Shown: piece by piece, positions 21,709-35,846 of the stretch
Numbering within the stretch: the first letter of the stretch is position 1
How the letters are laid out: each line of letters begins with the position of its first letter
NCBI GenBank assembly: GCA_022605955.1
Contig: JAKCOZ010000105.1
Location: 248,001-312,000, forward strand
Direction of reading: 5' to 3'
DNA: 64,000 nt
From: Rallus limicola
Taxonomy: Eukaryota; Chordata; Aves; Gruiformes; Rallidae
Notes under the pieces: model-generated
The model's database searches: none
What the model saw: only the letters and a program-made list of their open reading frames with translations
Told to the model about the DNA's origin: nothing
Position numbers and translations under genes: made by a program

Positions 21709-22856
21709 GATACAAGAAATTCCCCCAGAAAGAAGGGGTGCAGTGGGCCCTGCCCTATGGGAAACCGACATCCCAGGAAAGCCTACATTAGCACAGCCAG
21801 TGACTGCTGAATGGAAAGAAAGTGCAAAACCAGTTAGGATCAAACAATACCCAATTACACCTCAGGCAAAACAGGGAATTAAAAGATTGCTCCTGTAATT
21901 TCTGAAATAGAAGATTTTTCAAGTGAGTCAATCAGAATATAACACACCGTTTTTACCAGCACGACAGCCAAACGGTGAGCACAGATTGGTACAGGACCTA
22001 AGAGCTATTAATCAAATTGTGAAAGACACACACCCAGTAGCGACAATTCCTTGGACTGTGTTCACTGCTCTGGAGGAAAAACGATCAGTGGCTTACAGTG
22101 CTTGATTTAAAAGACGCTCTCTTTTGCACACCCCTGGAGAAAAGAGTCATCAATTATTTGCTCTTCAGTGGGAGAGTCCACAAACTGGGACACGGCTACC
22201 CCAAGGATTTAAAAAAGCTCTGGCCCAACTGTGGCAGCCAACCCGCAAAGGAACTGGAGATCTGAACAAACAAGGAGGCGGGGACGCCATGACCAGAACA
22301 GCTGCTCTTGCAATAGGCGGCCTGGATACGGCTAACCACTGAACTTTGAAACTTCTGGAGACTTCATGGGTACGAGGTATCCAAGAAGAAATCTCAAACA
22401 GCAAGCCAAACTGTAAGATATTTGGGCTTGGAGATTTCACAAAGGCAACAAAGGCTGGGGACAGACCCAAAAGAGGCAATCTGTGCTATTCCAGAGCCTG
22501 GGGCTGGACAGGAACTGAGAGCATTTCTGGGAATGGCAGGACGGTGTGGGCTCTGGATCACGCAGAACCCCCAAATCACTGCATGAAGCCCAGAAGTCTA
22601 TCCCTTTGATATGTAATAGACACCAACAAAAGGCTTTTGGGAAACTTGAGATAACCTTGATGTTCTTGCCTCTTGCCTGCAACCAGTGGCAAGAACCATC
22701 ACGGTCCTTGTTCCACACACAGCAGTCACAGTGTTGGAGCAAAAGGGGACGCACCAGCTATCCCCTACAAGGATGATGAAATACCAGGCAGTTCTTACAC
22801 AACAGAATGATGTAACCTTGAAAACAACTCACCTTATGAATCCTGCCGTTTTCTGG
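21709..22856 (+). pseudogene. Class I pol fragment, dead (A3)
   Basis: Same fragment as in A1, with CGA instead of TGA near 22081 and T at 22177. YVDD region destroyed. Confidence 0.8.
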
Positions 22857-23058
22857 ACTGCTACACAGGAAGAACAACCACCGAAACGTGGCTGTATCGT
22901 GGCTGTATTGTGGCCATTGAACGTCCATACTCCGAGTGAGATGAGAAGCATGTTCCCAAGGAGGATCCTGCGCAGGAGGAAAAAGCAGCACGGAGTGATG
23001 AGGAATTGCAGACAAATAGCCCAGGCCACAGCACAGACAGCTGTAGACTTTGAGGACA

Positions 23059-23550
23059 GAGAGAGGGGGCTGACGAGGGAGAGAGGGGGCTGACGAGGGA
23101 GAGAGGGGGCTGACGAGGGAGAGAGGGGGCTGACGAGGGAGAGAGGGGGCTGACGAGGGAGAGAGGGGGCTGACGAGGGAGAGAGGGGGCTGACGAGGGA
23201 GAGAGGGGGCTGACGAGGGAGAGAGGGGGCTGACGAGGGAGAGAGGGGGCTGACGAGGGAGAGAGGGGGCTGACGAGGGAGAGAGGGGGCTGACGAGGGA
23301 GAGAGGGGGCTGACGAGGGAGAGAGGGGGCTGACGAGGGAGAGAGGGGGCTGACGAGGGAGAGAGGGGGCTGACGAGGGAGAGAGGGGGCTGACGAGGGA
23401 GAGAGGGGGCTGACGAGGGAGAGAGGGGGCTGACGAGGGAGAGAGGGGGCTGACGAGGGAGAGAGGGGGCTGACGAGGGAGAGAGGGGGCTGACGAGGGA
23501 GAGAGGGGGCTGACGAGGGAGAGAGGGGGCTGACGAGGGAGAGAGCTGAC
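23059..23550 (+). repeat. 20 bp G-rich minisatellite, about 24 copies
   Basis: Same unit as 1571-3810, uniform throughout, ending in a short GA-rich remnant. Confidence 0.96.
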
Positions 23551-24403
23551 AGAGAGAGGGAGAGAGGGAGTGACCAAGGAAAAAAGTCCAGAAGGATATA
23601 GCAGAGAAAACGAGAATTTAAATGCTGGGAATAAGGAGCCAGGCAGAAACAAATTTGGAAAAGAAACAGATTAAAACACCCAAAAGAACCCCCACAAAGC
23701 CCCAAAACCAAAGAAGCCACAAAAAAAAAACAATTAAACACACCCATAATCCTCAGACCCTACCAGAAAAGCCACGGAACCCTGTCACTCTACAAGCAAT
23801 TAGGAAAACTGTAAGCTGACCTGGAAGATACTACAACTTTGATCCCCATTACTTTATAAGGAAAGCCTAAAACTCTCGGAAAATCGGAATTACAAGGGCA
23901 AGTATAAGGGGAGCCACAGGAAAAGGGGAAAACTGGCCCTTCTGACAGCCCTGGAATTCGCAGCGTGGAAAAAAAATGAAAAGAACCCCATCCAACAGCT
24001 GAGCCCATCCAGACCAGAAAAAAAAAAAAAATCTGAAAACCCCACAAGCCACAGAAACCCCTAAAACCCAATTAAAAAACAAAAACAAAACCCCACAAAA
24101 CCACAAAATAACCACCAAACCAAAAAAAGCCAACAAACCTGGAAACCCCAGACATCACAAAAACCACAGCAGGAGCCCCAAGCCCTCCTCTGCCAAAACA
24201 ACCCCACGAGTCACAAAACACACAAGCCGACAGTAAAAAGAGACACAAACCCCTGACACTCCCCGCAGCCCCAAAAACACGCCAGCCCCAAACAGCTTCC
24301 CCTATCCAACTCAAACAACCCCACAAGCCCGCACTCACCCCGCTAACCCCAGGCCCAACGCAAAGCCCCACAGAACCCCGATAACCCCAGAACCCAGCGA
24401 AAA

Positions 24404-25324
24404 CCACAAGCCCCAAAAAAAAACCCGCACCGCCTCCTTCCCCCCGTCCCCGACCCTTCCCAGCACCAACCCCAAACTGCTGCTGAGCGCTGCCCCAACG
24501 GCAGCCCCGACCCCACGCCCCGGACACGCTCAGGATGCCCGGGAAGCACCCAGCAGTGCCCCGCGCCGCCCGGCCCCTTCCATGGGGAAGCCATGCCAGG
24601 CGCGGGGGAACCAGCCCGGGCTGACTCGCCTCACCCGTGACGGCTGCTCGGAGGAAGGAGAGCTCTGGCCTGGCCGGAGCCCCCGAGAAGCCGCCGCGAC
24701 CCCCGGAGCGCAGTGCCCGCGAACCGCGGAGCCCCCCCGCCCGGCACAGACACTCCGCCGGAGCCGCCAAGAAACGGCCCGGCACCGACCGGCTCCGGGC
24801 GGGGGGCGGGGAACGCGCGGCGCCTCTCCGCTCGCGGGCCCCGCACAGACCCCGCGGAGCCCCGTCCCGCCGCGACCCAACGCACCGCGAACCGACCGCC
24901 CGGCCCCGGCCGACCCCGCGCGGGGCGGCGGAGGCGGCGCCTTACCGGCAGGGAGCGCGGAGCCGGCGGCACCAACCAGCACGCAGCCGGGACCGGCGGC
25001 GAGAAGCGAAGCGAATTTCGCGCCGTCCACGTGGAATGCCCGGACATGTGCGAGCCTTACGGCGCCTGCACCGAGTATGTCTCCCAGCACCGCGCGGGGC
25101 TCCACAACACCCCAGAGCGCATGCGCAGGATACACAGGGCAGCTTCACTGCGCTCTAACGCGCATGCTCCTTGGTCCTGCAGCACTAACGCGTCCTGGTC
25201 GCTGGGCAACAGCGGCGCCCCTCTCGAAAGCGCTCTGCCGCGCGCGCTGCGACACACGGCCGCAGTACCGCGGCGTGTCCGCCAGGCGGCAGCACCGAGC
25301 GAACGGGGAAAAACGGCCCTTCTG
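24404..25324 (-). promoter_or_regulatory. CpG island with minus-strand donor (A3)
   Basis: Copy of 4660-5580. Donor complement CCTTAC at 24940-24945. Confidence 0.55.
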
Positions 25325-25449
25325 ACAGCCCTGGAAGTCGCAGCGTGGGAAAGGAAATTTAAACTCCTCAATTCCTGTACGTTCCAGAAAGCCCAATACC
25401 CATAATGGGAATGAATCCAGTCTCTAAATTGAAGACATACATTCTTTTC

Positions 25450-25624
25450 TGTTATCGACAAAATTTACACTCACTCTTGAATGTAATAGCAGCAGTTTAA
25501 TCAGAGAAAGAAAACAGCGGCGCCGGGCGGGCAGGGACCGAAGTCACACTACGCCGCTGTTTTCTTTCTCTGATTAAACTGCTGCTATTACATTCAAGAG
25601 TGAGTGTAAATTTTGTCGATAACA
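25450..25624. repeat. Fold-back R-U5 palindrome (copy 3)
   Basis: Same as 5706-5880. Confidence 0.93.
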
Positions 25625-26212
25625 ATTTTGGTGCCGTGACTCGGATCTGGTAACTGGCCCCAGACCTCTGATCAGGAGGCGCCCCCCTCTAATTTTGAGG
25701 GGCCTGAGAAGGGTCCTCTGTGTGGTCAGTCCCAGATTTTCCGAACGGCGGAGAAAGAAAACTAGGTTCCCGTGCACAAGGGGAATTTGATTCCAGTGCA
25801 CGAAGATCTCGAGATAAAATTTGGTTCCCGTGCACAAGGGGAATTCGATTCCAGTGCACGAAGTTCTCGAGAAGAATTTTTTGGTTTCCGTGCACAAGGG
25901 GAATTTGATTCCAGTGCATGAAGTTCTCGAGAAAAATTTGGTTCCCGTGCACAAAGGGAATTTGATTCCAGTGCACGAAGTTCTCGAGAAAATTTCTTTT
26001 GGTTCCCGTGCACAAGGGGAATTTGATTCCGGTGCATGAAGTTCTCGAGAAAAATTTGGTTCCCGTGCACAAGGGGAATTTGATTCCAGTGCACGAAGAT
26101 CTCGAACGAAGAAAGCCCGACTGGAGACAGCGAGCTTTGTGGACCTCCAGTACGTATCTCTCGATTCCAGTTTTCCAAAGGTACTGGTAAGTCATTGCGA
26201 TTCCGTTCGAGT

Positions 26213-26857
26213 ATGGGGCAAGAAGGAAGCAAACAGAGAAAAATTCCTAGCCCAGATATTCTATCAGAAAGTCTTTTGGGACTCATGATCCGACACTGGG
26301 GAGAATCTGCGCCCCGGCGGAGAAAATCTAAAGAGAAAATGATCTATTATTGTGTTTATATATGGGGAGAAAAAGAAATTGGGAAGAACATTTTTTGGCC
26401 AAAATTTGGGTCCTTCGAGGACTGGGTATGTCAAGCCCTAAATTTTTATGTAAATAATAAAACCCCATATAGTCAAGAAGAAAGTCAATATGCATTCTTA
26501 TGGATTCTAGCGTCCAAAAGCGAAAAGATAGAAGCATGGAATTTTCTAAATAAATTGCATCAGAAAACACATTGGGCCACTCAATCTTTAGTAGATTATT
26601 TTGAAACCAAGTTTACTACTATTGGAGTATATACACTAGCTAAACGAATAATTATGGGATGTAACATATCAGAAGACAAAATATCAGTAATTGGAACAAA
26701 AGGTGAGCCCTTTCAAGTCCCTGTCGTTAAAATGTTCAAATTATTAGCCCCAATCGACAGGTAAAAGGGGATCTCCTACTTGTGCCAGAAGCAGAGTACA
26801 ACTTACTAGGAAAAGATCTTATGACGAGTCTACGAATCGGGTTATTTATTAATAGCC
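26213..26857 (+). pseudogene. gag matrix/protease fusion remnant (copy 3)
   Basis: Open from ATG 26213 to TAA 26762-26764, same protein as copies 1 and 2. Confidence 0.8.
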
Positions 26858-27658
26858 AGTAAAGAAGAAGAAGTGGTGCAAAACGAGAGTATAAGGCTCT
26901 TAAATTTTTTTGGGTAAACAGGGACTAAAAGTTTCAAGATCAAAGCTTCAATTTACAGAGGAACAAGTTAAATACCTGGGGCATTGGATAACAGGAGGGC
27001 AAAAGAAGTTAGATCCAGAGCGAATAAAAGGCATTTTGTCTCTTCCTGTCCCCAAGAACAAAAGACAAGTGCGACAAATGTTAGGTTTAATAGGATATTG
27101 CTGACAATGGATTGAAAATTATAGCACACAAACGAAATTTCTATATGAAAAATTAAAGAGGGAAGGACATTTCGAATGGAATGAAAAAGATAACCAAAGT
27201 TGGGAACAGTTGCTACAAAGCCTAGTAGAAGCCCCGGTATTAAGTTTACCGGATGTTAGGAAACCATTTCAATTATTTACAGCTATTAACGAAAATACAG
27301 CTTATGGAATCCTAACGCAAGAAGTTGCTGGATTTTGAAAACCTATACTATTCTAAACAAAAGGAGAGAACAACTCAGAAAGAAAGGGATAATAACCCAA
27401 AGACCACCACTAGATCTGGCAATACACCAGGTACGACCTGGAGATCAAGTATTGATAAAATCATAGAAAGAAGTTAACTTAACCCCTCAATGGGAGGGAC
27501 CTTATCTTGTTTTACTCACAACAGATTCTGCAGTACGAACAAAAGAAAAGGGGTGGACACACGCTACTAGGATAAAGAAGATAACCTCACCGAATAAGTG
27601 GACATCTACATGTCACCCAGACTCCCTGAAACTTACCCTGAGACGGCAAAACGAATGA

Positions 27659-29369
27659 ATGAATATTGAAGATCGACTTAGACATTGGTTTGGACTACCA
27701 GCTCATGAATCTATAAGGAAAGTATCATATGTCTCTTGGGTACAGGGGAGGATACCATATATATAGGGGAGACAGGGGGCCTATATAGAGCCCAAGAAGA
27801 GGGTCGGACTTTGGCTTTATGCTGTGAAATAGAAACTGAAATTCCTCTCGAGCCTACCTTACCGAGGCGAATACCCTGCTTGAAGCACCCTTTATTAAGC
27901 CACAAGGCCTGGGTTCAAAGCATTGGTTATAATTGTAAGCAAATTTGGAATTGTATTTCCCGTTTTAGACAAGCTTACTGTATACGCTGTAGACAACACC
28001 GAGATCGTAGGTCAGGGCAAGAGAATGTACTTATGCTCTTTTGCGGATGGGAACTATTAATTCCATATTGGTGGGAATTCTATGAGACTGATCGAAACAA
28101 AGTAATTAATAAATGCAGAAAACGGTTTAAGTGGAAACAAAAAACTCTAGATCAAAGACCCTCCTATGCCTAAAGGAGTAGAGAAGCAAAACCGCCCCTG
28201 AAGACACTGAGCTGTTGACCAGAAGACAAATTAACCGGTTGTCCTTTGCCCAGGACAGACCGTGGGAAAGGCAAAGCCAGTAAAACATGTGGGGCAGACG
28301 GTTTTACCTCCTCCTTAATATTCTTTGATCCCCTGTGGGGATGGCCATCAGCCATTTGAATGGGTCTTGAAAGGATCTGGAAATGGTTCAGAAAACAGAA
28401 TTGTACAGACGGTCATTACTTCAGGAATACCATACTTTTTAACTACTACGTGTTCTCTAGTCAATCAAATCAATAGCCGAGACAAAATACCAGTTACAAA
28501 CACAGGGTCAGGAACCCCAATTGTTAAAAGAAAATGTGATGAAAGAATACCCTTTTATGGATGCCCTAGCTCTAATCCAGGAAAAGGGTATTGTAAACTA
28601 TAGCATCAGCCTGAATTCCCACCGAGCAAAACCAGTTTCTATCCGTAAAATGGTATTCCAATGGAAGTTTAAGTTTAATGGTAATGAAACATAATACACG
28701 AACCTTGAATTTTGTGTCCACGTTACAATAGTGCCACGAATAATGATACAGTCCTCAGCCAAAGTAATGGGAGCTCAAGAAAATGACTTCTCCAGATACA
28801 AAGGAGAGCCTATAACAGCTCTTACTGTAGCTACTCTCGTAAGTCTCAGTATAGTAGGAGTAAAAATAGGAACTACCTCCATAACACTGCAACAAAAAGG
28901 ACTGCCGGCATTACAGGCTGCTGACGACAAAGATTTAGCGCAATTGTAAAAATCAATCTCGTATCTGGAGAAATCATTGACTTCCCTATCAGAAGTAGTT
29001 CTGCAAAATCGAAGAGGATTAGATCTGGTGTTCTTAAGAGAAGGAGGACTATGTGTCGCTCTGGGAGAGGAATGTTGCTTCTACGCAGATCATACAGGAA
29101 TAGTCCGTGATTCCTTAGCTAAAGTAAGGGACAGGTTAGAACAAAGAAAAAGAGAACGAGAAGCTCAAGCTCCTTGGTACGAAAACTGGTTTAATTGGTC
29201 ACCTTGGCTGACGACTTTATTATCCACGATCACGGGGCCTATGATTATTTTCATGCTGGTGATAACTTTAGGACCTTGTAGTCTTAATAAGTTAGTGGCA
29301 GCAATAAAACGACGAATAGATCGAATCGAAATCCTTACTCTCCGAACCATAGAATCAGCAAACGGGTAA
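27659..29369 (+). pseudogene. env remnant with open transmembrane fragment (copy 3)
   Basis: As copy 2. The transmembrane fragment is open from 28950 to 29369, with the CX6CC motif and membrane span intact. Confidence 0.8.
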
Positions 29370-29391
29370 TTCAAAAGAAAAGGGGTGGAAT

Positions 29392-29950
29392 TGTTACTAA
29401 CGTTTGCTGATTCCTTGTAATTATTTGATAAATGTATAACAGAAACTAAATGGAAGCTTAAGAAACCTTCATGCTTGCTTAAACAAATAGAATGCTTATA
29501 TGTTATCCGCAAAAATCCTTACGTCTAGTGTATATCCTGTTATGAACGAGTTTCAAAAGAACAGAACTGCGATAAAACAAGAACAAGTTGCTTTTGTGAC
29601 AGGACGGAGCCCACGATTATGAAAGAGAGGTACAAGACCCTAATCTCAAGAACACATCAATGGGCCAGAGTTAACCACCGTGAAGAAGATTGAGAAACTG
29701 GTTAATAATTGGAGAAGAAAAATGAAGAAAATCGACATATATGGACTATAGCAATTGTTAGTCGAAAGATGAAGTAATAACCTCAAGATAATTGTATTGT
29801 TTATTACTGCGTATAAATATCTGTAACCCCCTCTCCCTTAGCGCGGCGTAGTGTGACTTCGGTCCCTGCCCGCCCGGCGCCGCTGTTTTCTTTCTCTGAT
29901 TAAACTGCTGCTATTACATTCAAGAGTGAGTGTAAATTTTGTCGATAACA
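29392..29950 (+). mobile_element. 3' LTR of ERV copy 3
   Basis: 559 bp, same signals as copy 1. It faces unit B2. Confidence 0.92.
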
Positions 29951-29987
29951 TTTTCCAAAATGGGGAATTGTTGTATAAAAAACAAAT

Positions 29988-31112
29988 GATACAAGAAATT
30001 CCCCCAGAAAGAAGGGGTGCAGTGGGCCCTGCCCTATGGGAAACCGACATCCCAGGAAAGCCTACATTAGCACAGCCAGTGACTGCTGAATGGAAAGAAA
30101 GTGCAAAACCAGTTAGGATCAAACAATACCCAATTACACCTCAGGCAAAACAGGGAATTAAAAGATTGCTCCTGTAATTTCTGAAATAGAAGATTTTTCA
30201 AGTGAGTCAATCAGAATATAACACACCGTTTTTACCAGCACGACAGCCAAACGGTGAGCACAGATTGGTACAGGACCTAAGAGCTATTAATCAAATTGTG
30301 AAAGACACACACCCAGTAGCGACAATTCCTTGGACTGTGTTCACTGCTCTGGAGGAAAAACGATCAGTGGCTTACAGTGCTTGATTTAAAAGACGCTCTC
30401 TTTTGCACACCCCTGGAGAAAAGAGTCATCAATTATTTGCTCTTCAGTGGGAGAGTCCACAAACTGGGACACGGCTACCCCAAGGATTTAAAAAAGCTCT
30501 GGCCCAACTGTGGCAGCCAACCCGCAAAGGAACTGGAGATCTGAACAAACAAGGAGACGTGGACTCCATGACCAGAACAGCTGCTCTTGCAATAGGCGGC
30601 CTGGATACGGCTAACCACTGAACTTTGAAACTTCTGGAGACTTCATGGGTACGAGGTATCCAAGAAGAAATCTCAAACAGCAAGCCAAACTGTAAGATAT
30701 TTGGGCTTGGAGATTTCACAAAGGCAACAAAGGCTGGGGACAGACCCAAAAGAGGCAATCTGTGCTATTCCAGAGCCTGGGGCTGGACAGGAACTGAGAG
30801 CATTTCTGGGAATGGCAGGACGGTGTGGGCTCTGGATCACGCAGAACCCCCAAATCACTGCATGAAGCCCAGAAGTCTATCCCTTTGATATGTAATAGAC
30901 ACCAACAAAAGGCTTTTGGGAAACTTGAGATAACCTTGATGTTCTTGCCTCTTGCCTGCAACCAGTGGCAAGAACCATCACGGTCCTTGTTCCACACACA
31001 GCAGTCACAGTGTTGGAGCAAAAGGGGACGCACCAGCTATCCCCTACAAGGATGATGAAATACCAGGCAGTTCTTACACAACAGAATGATGTAACCTTGA
31101 AAACAACTCACC
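29988..31112 (+). pseudogene. Class I pol fragment, interrupted by CR1 (B2)
   Basis: As B1, but with T at 30456, which groups it with A2-A5 rather than with B1 and B3 at this position. Confidence 0.8.
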
Positions 31113-31116
31113 TTAT

Positions 31117-31699
31117 CAGGAAGAGTGTGTCCAGCAGGTCGAAGGAAGTGATCCTCGCCCTCTACTCTGCGTTGGTCAGGCCCCACCTGGAGTACTGTGT
31201 CCAGTTCTGGGCTCCCTGGTATAAAAAAGTCAGGGACCTTCTGGAGAGAGTCCAGAGAAGGGCAACAAAGATGATTAGGGGCCTGGAACATCTCCCCTAT
31301 GAGGAAAGGCTGAGTGAGCTGGGTCTGTTCAGCCTGGAGAAAAGAAGACTTAGGGGGGACCTAATTAGTGTCTATAAATATCTTAGACTTGGGATGCAGG
31401 GGGAATTGGCCAGCCCATTTACAGTGGTCAGTGGGGACAGGACTAGGGGCAATGGCTGTAAGCTGGAGCATAGGAAGTTCCGCACCAACATGCGGATGAA
31501 CTTTTTCACAGTGAGGGTGACGGAGCAGTGGAATAGGCTGCCCAGGGAGGTGGTGGAGTCTCCTTCTCTGGAGATATTCAAGTCTCGTCTGGATGCCTAT
31601 CTATGTAATATGAGATAGGGAGCCTGCTTTGGCAGGGGGGTTGGACCCGATGATCTCTTGAGGTCCTTTCCAACCCCTAAAGATTCTGTGATTCTGTGA
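31117..31699 (+). mobile_element. CR1 LINE 3' end (B2)
   Basis: Same insertion as in B1, flanked by TTAT at 31113-31116 and 31700-31703. Confidence 0.93.
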
Positions 31700-31927
31700 T
31701 TATGAACCCTGCCGTTTTCTGGACTGCTACACAGGAAGAACAACCACTGAAGCGTGGCTGTATCGTGGCCATTGAACGTCCATACTCCGAGTGAGATGAG
31801 AAGCATGTTCCCAAGGAGGATCCTGCGCAGGAGGAAAAAGCAGCACGGAGTGATGAGGAATTGCAGACAAACAGCCCGGGCCACAGCACAGACAGCTGTA
31901 CACTTTGAGGACAGAGAGGGAGCTGAC

Positions 31928-31964
<37 letters not shown>

Positions 31965-33521
31965 GAGAGAGAGAGAGAGACCAAGGAAAAAAGTCCAGAA
32001 GGATATAGCAGAGAAAACGAGAATTTAAAAGCTGGGAATAAGGAGCCAGGCAGAAACAAATGTAGAAAAGAAACAGATTAAAACACCCAAAAGAACCCCC
32101 ACAAAGCCCCAAAACCAAAGAAGCCACAAAAAAAAAAAACAATTAAACACACCCATAATCCTCATACCCTACCAGAAAAGCCACGGAACCCTGTCACTCT
32201 AGAAGCAATTAGGAAAACTGTAAGCTGACCTGGAAGATACTACAACTTTGATCCCCATTACTTTATAAGGAAAGCCTAAAACTCTCTGTGGACAAGATGC
32301 TCACTCTAACCCCAGCGCCGCGTGGCCACGCCCCGGCCCCAGTGCCACACTTTGCCCTCAGACAACATGGGAACCGCATGCATCCTCACAGAAGGGATGC
32401 ACAGGTCGCTCTGCAGGCAAACTAGGGACATTCCTATAGTCACGACGTAATTCTTCTGCCTCTATCATAAAGGAATACAAACAACAACAAAAAAAAGAAA
32501 AAAAAAGAAAAAAAAATATCATCACAGCTCTTAGAATCCTACAGACACAGAGAGAAAAAAAAACCCAACGTGGGGCCAGGGAGCTGGACTGAGGGAGAGA
32601 AATAGAGAAAGGCAACAAAAAACAGGGCAGAAACAGAGGCAAGAAATGACAGGGAGTGACAGAGTGGAAAGGCAAGGCTCGGGGCCACTCTACACAGACA
32701 AACAGCAGCACAAACTGAACCGCTTACCTAGACGCCATCAGGCAGAGGGGCCAAAGTAAGAAACAGGGATAGGGAGCTGGGGGAATAAAAGAAAGAGAGG
32801 TCAGAAGGAAAAAAAGCCACAGAGCAAAAAGCATAGCCATGCATGCAGAACTGTCAGGGGGAGGATTTCTGAAAGGGCGTCACCTGGGAACCTGCACCAG
32901 ATAGATGGAGCAAGGATAAAAATAAGAGGCTACAGGGAAGGGAGGGCAGGATTAACAAATCGGGGCCAAGCTCTGGACAGTGAGAAATGGAGAAGCGCAG
33001 AACATCACCAAGACTACATGGCAGAGAGGGAGGAATCCAAAGTAAAGGGACTGGGACACAGACAGGGAGATACAGGGAAAGAAGAACAACTGCAAACCAG
33101 TCTCGGGCTATGAGCTGGAGAGGGAAAAAAGAAAAAGCAGCAGCAGGGACCTGGACACGGAGTGATGAGGAATTGCAGACAAATAGCCCGGGCCACAGCA
33201 CAGACAGCTGTAAACTCTGAGGACAGGGAGGGAGCTGACAGATAGAGAGACACAGGCACCCCCCGCAGCCCCAAAAACACGCCAGCCCCAAACAACTCAA
33301 CCCCACCACAAGGCTGCCGTGCGCTGCGCCACACGGCCGCAGTACCGCGGCGTGTCCGCCAGGCGGCAGCACCGAGCGAACGGGGAAAACCGGCCCTTCT
33401 GACAGCCCTGGAAGTCGCAGCGTGGGAAAGGAAATTTAAACTCCTCAATTCCTGTACGTTCCAGAAAGCCCAATACCCGTAATGGGAATGAATCTAGTCT
33501 CTAAATTGAAGACATACATTC

Positions 33522-33526
33522 TTTTC
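33522..33526. other. Empty ERV insertion site (B2/A4)
   Basis: Single TTTTC between ACATACATTC and CAAAATGG. Confidence 0.92.
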
Positions 33527-33558
33527 CAAAATGGGGAATTGTTGTATAAAAAAAAAAT

Positions 33559-34706
33559 GATACAAGAAATTCCCCCAGAAAGAAGGGGTGCAGTGGGCCC
33601 TGCCCTATGGGAAACCGACATCCCAGGAAAGCCTACATTAGCACAGCCAGTGACTGCTGAATGGAAAGAAAGTGCAAAACCAGTTAGGATCAAACAATAC
33701 CCAATTACACCTCAGGCAAAACAGGGAATTAAAAGATTGCTCCTGTAATTTCTGAAATAGAAGATTTTTCAAGTGAGTCAATCAGAATATAACACACCGT
33801 TTTTACCAGCACGACAGCCAAACGGTGAGCACAGATTGGTACAGGACCTAAGAGCTATTAATCAAATTGTGAAAGACACACACCCAGTAGCGACAATTCC
33901 TTGGACTGTGTTCACTGCTCTGGAGGAAAAACGATCAGTGGCTTACAGTGCTTGATTTAAAAGACGCTCTCTTTTGCACACCCCTGGAGAAAAGAGTCAT
34001 CAATTATTTGCTCTTCAGTGGGAGAGTCCACAAACTGGGACACGGCTACCCCAAGGATTTAAAAAAGCTCTGGCCCAACTGTGGCAGCCAACCCGCAAAG
34101 GAACTGGAGATCTGAACAAACAAGGAGGCGGGGACGCCATGACCAGAACAGCTGCTCTTGCAATAGGCGGCCTGGATACGGCTAACCACTGAACTTTGAA
34201 ACTTCTGGAGACTTCATGGGTACGAGGTATCCAAGAAGAAATCTCAAACAGCAAGCCAAACTGTAAGATATTTGGGCTTGGAGATTTCACAAAGGCAACA
34301 AAGGCTGGGGACAGACCCAAAAGAGGCAATTTGTGCTATTCCAGAGCCTGGGGCTGGACAGGAACTGAGAGCATTTCTGGGAATGGCAGGACGGTGTGGG
34401 CTCTGGATCACGCAGAACCCCCAAATCACTGCATGAAGCCCAGAAGTCTATCCCTTTGATATGTAATAGACACCAACAAAAGGCTTTTGGGAAACTTGAG
34501 ATAACCTTGATGTTCTTGCCTCTTGCCTGCAACCAGTGGCAAGAACCATCACGGTCCTTGTTCCACACACAGCAGTCACAGTGTTGGAGCAAAAGGGGAC
34601 GCACCAGCTATCCCCTACAAGGATGATGAAATACCAGGCAGTTCTTACACAACAGAATGATGTAACCTTGAAAACAACTCACCTTATGAATCCTGCCGTT
34701 TTCTGG
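33559..34706 (+). pseudogene. Class I pol fragment, dead (A4)
   Basis: Same fragment as A1, CGA form, T at 34027. Confidence 0.8.
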
Positions 34707-35846
34707 ACTGCTACACAGGAAGAACAACCACCGAAACGTGGCTGTATCGTGGCTGTATTGTGGCCATTGAACGTCCATACTCCGAGTGAGATGAGAAGCA
34801 TGTTCCCAAGGAGGATCCTGCGCAGGAGGAAAAAGCAGCACGGAGTGATGAGGAATTGCAGACAAATAGCCCAGGCCACAGCACAGACAGCTGTAGACTT
34901 TGAGGACAGAGAGAGGGAGCTGACAGAGGGAGAGAGGGAGAGAGGGAAGGAGGGAGGGAGGGAGGGAGGGAGGGAGGGAGGGAGGGAGGGAGCTGACAGA
35001 GAGAGAGAGGGAGTGACCAAGGAAAAAAGTCCAGAAGGATATAGCAGAGAAAACGAGAATTTAAAAGCTGGGAATAAGGAGCCAGGCAGAAACAAATTTG
35101 GAAAAGAAACAGATTAAAACACCCAAAAGAACCCCCACAAAGCCCCAAAACCAAAGAAGCCACAAAAAAAAAACAATTAAACACACCCATAATCCTCAGA
35201 CCCTACCACAAAAGCCACGGAACCCTGTCACTCTACAAGCAATTAGGAAAACTGTAAGCTGACCTGGAAGATACTACAACTTTGATCCCCATTACTTTAT
35301 AAGGAAAGCCTAAAACTCTCGGAAAATCGGAATTACAAGGGCAAGTATAAGGGGAGCCACAGGAAAAGGGGAAAACTGGCCCTTCTGACAGCCCTGGAAT
35401 TCGCAGCGTGGAAAAAAAATGAAAAGAACCCCATCCAACAGCTGAGCCCATCCAGACCAGAAAAAAAAAAAAAATCTGAAAACCCCACAAGCCACAGAAA
35501 CCCCTAAAACCCAATTAAAAAACAAAAACAAAACCCCACAAAACCACAAAATAACCACCAAACCAAAAAAAGCCAACAAACCTGGAAACCCCAGACATCA
35601 CAAAAACCACAGCAGGAGCCCCAAGCCCTCCTCTGCCAAAACAACCCCACGAGTCACAAAACACACAAGCCGACAGTAAAAAGAGACACAAACCCCTGAC
35701 ACTCCCCGCAGCCCCAAAAACACGCCAGCCCCAAACAGCTTCCCCTATCCAACTCAAACAACCCCACAAGCCCGCACTCACCCCGCTAACCCCAGGCCCA
35801 ACGCAAAGCCCCACAGAACCCCGATAACCCCAGAACCCAGCGAAAA

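Larger units (their letters stand above)
21672..25449 (+). repeat. Array unit A3
   Basis: Type A unit with about 24 copies of the 20 bp minisatellite, ending at TTTTC 25445-25449 before ERV copy 3. Confidence 0.92.
25450..29950 (+). mobile_element. ERV copy 3, fold-back 5' end
   Basis: 4501 bp, flanked by TTTTC at 25445-25449 and 29951-29955. Fold-back 25450-25624, leader repeats 25765-26110, gag/protease from 26213, pol remnant 26910-27658, env remnant 27659-29369, LTR 29392-29950. Confidence 0.93.
29951..33521 (+). repeat. Array unit B2
   Basis: As B1, with a slightly shorter (GA)n tract (31926-31980) and a small cluster of differences near 30556-30570. No ERV at its end. Confidence 0.9.
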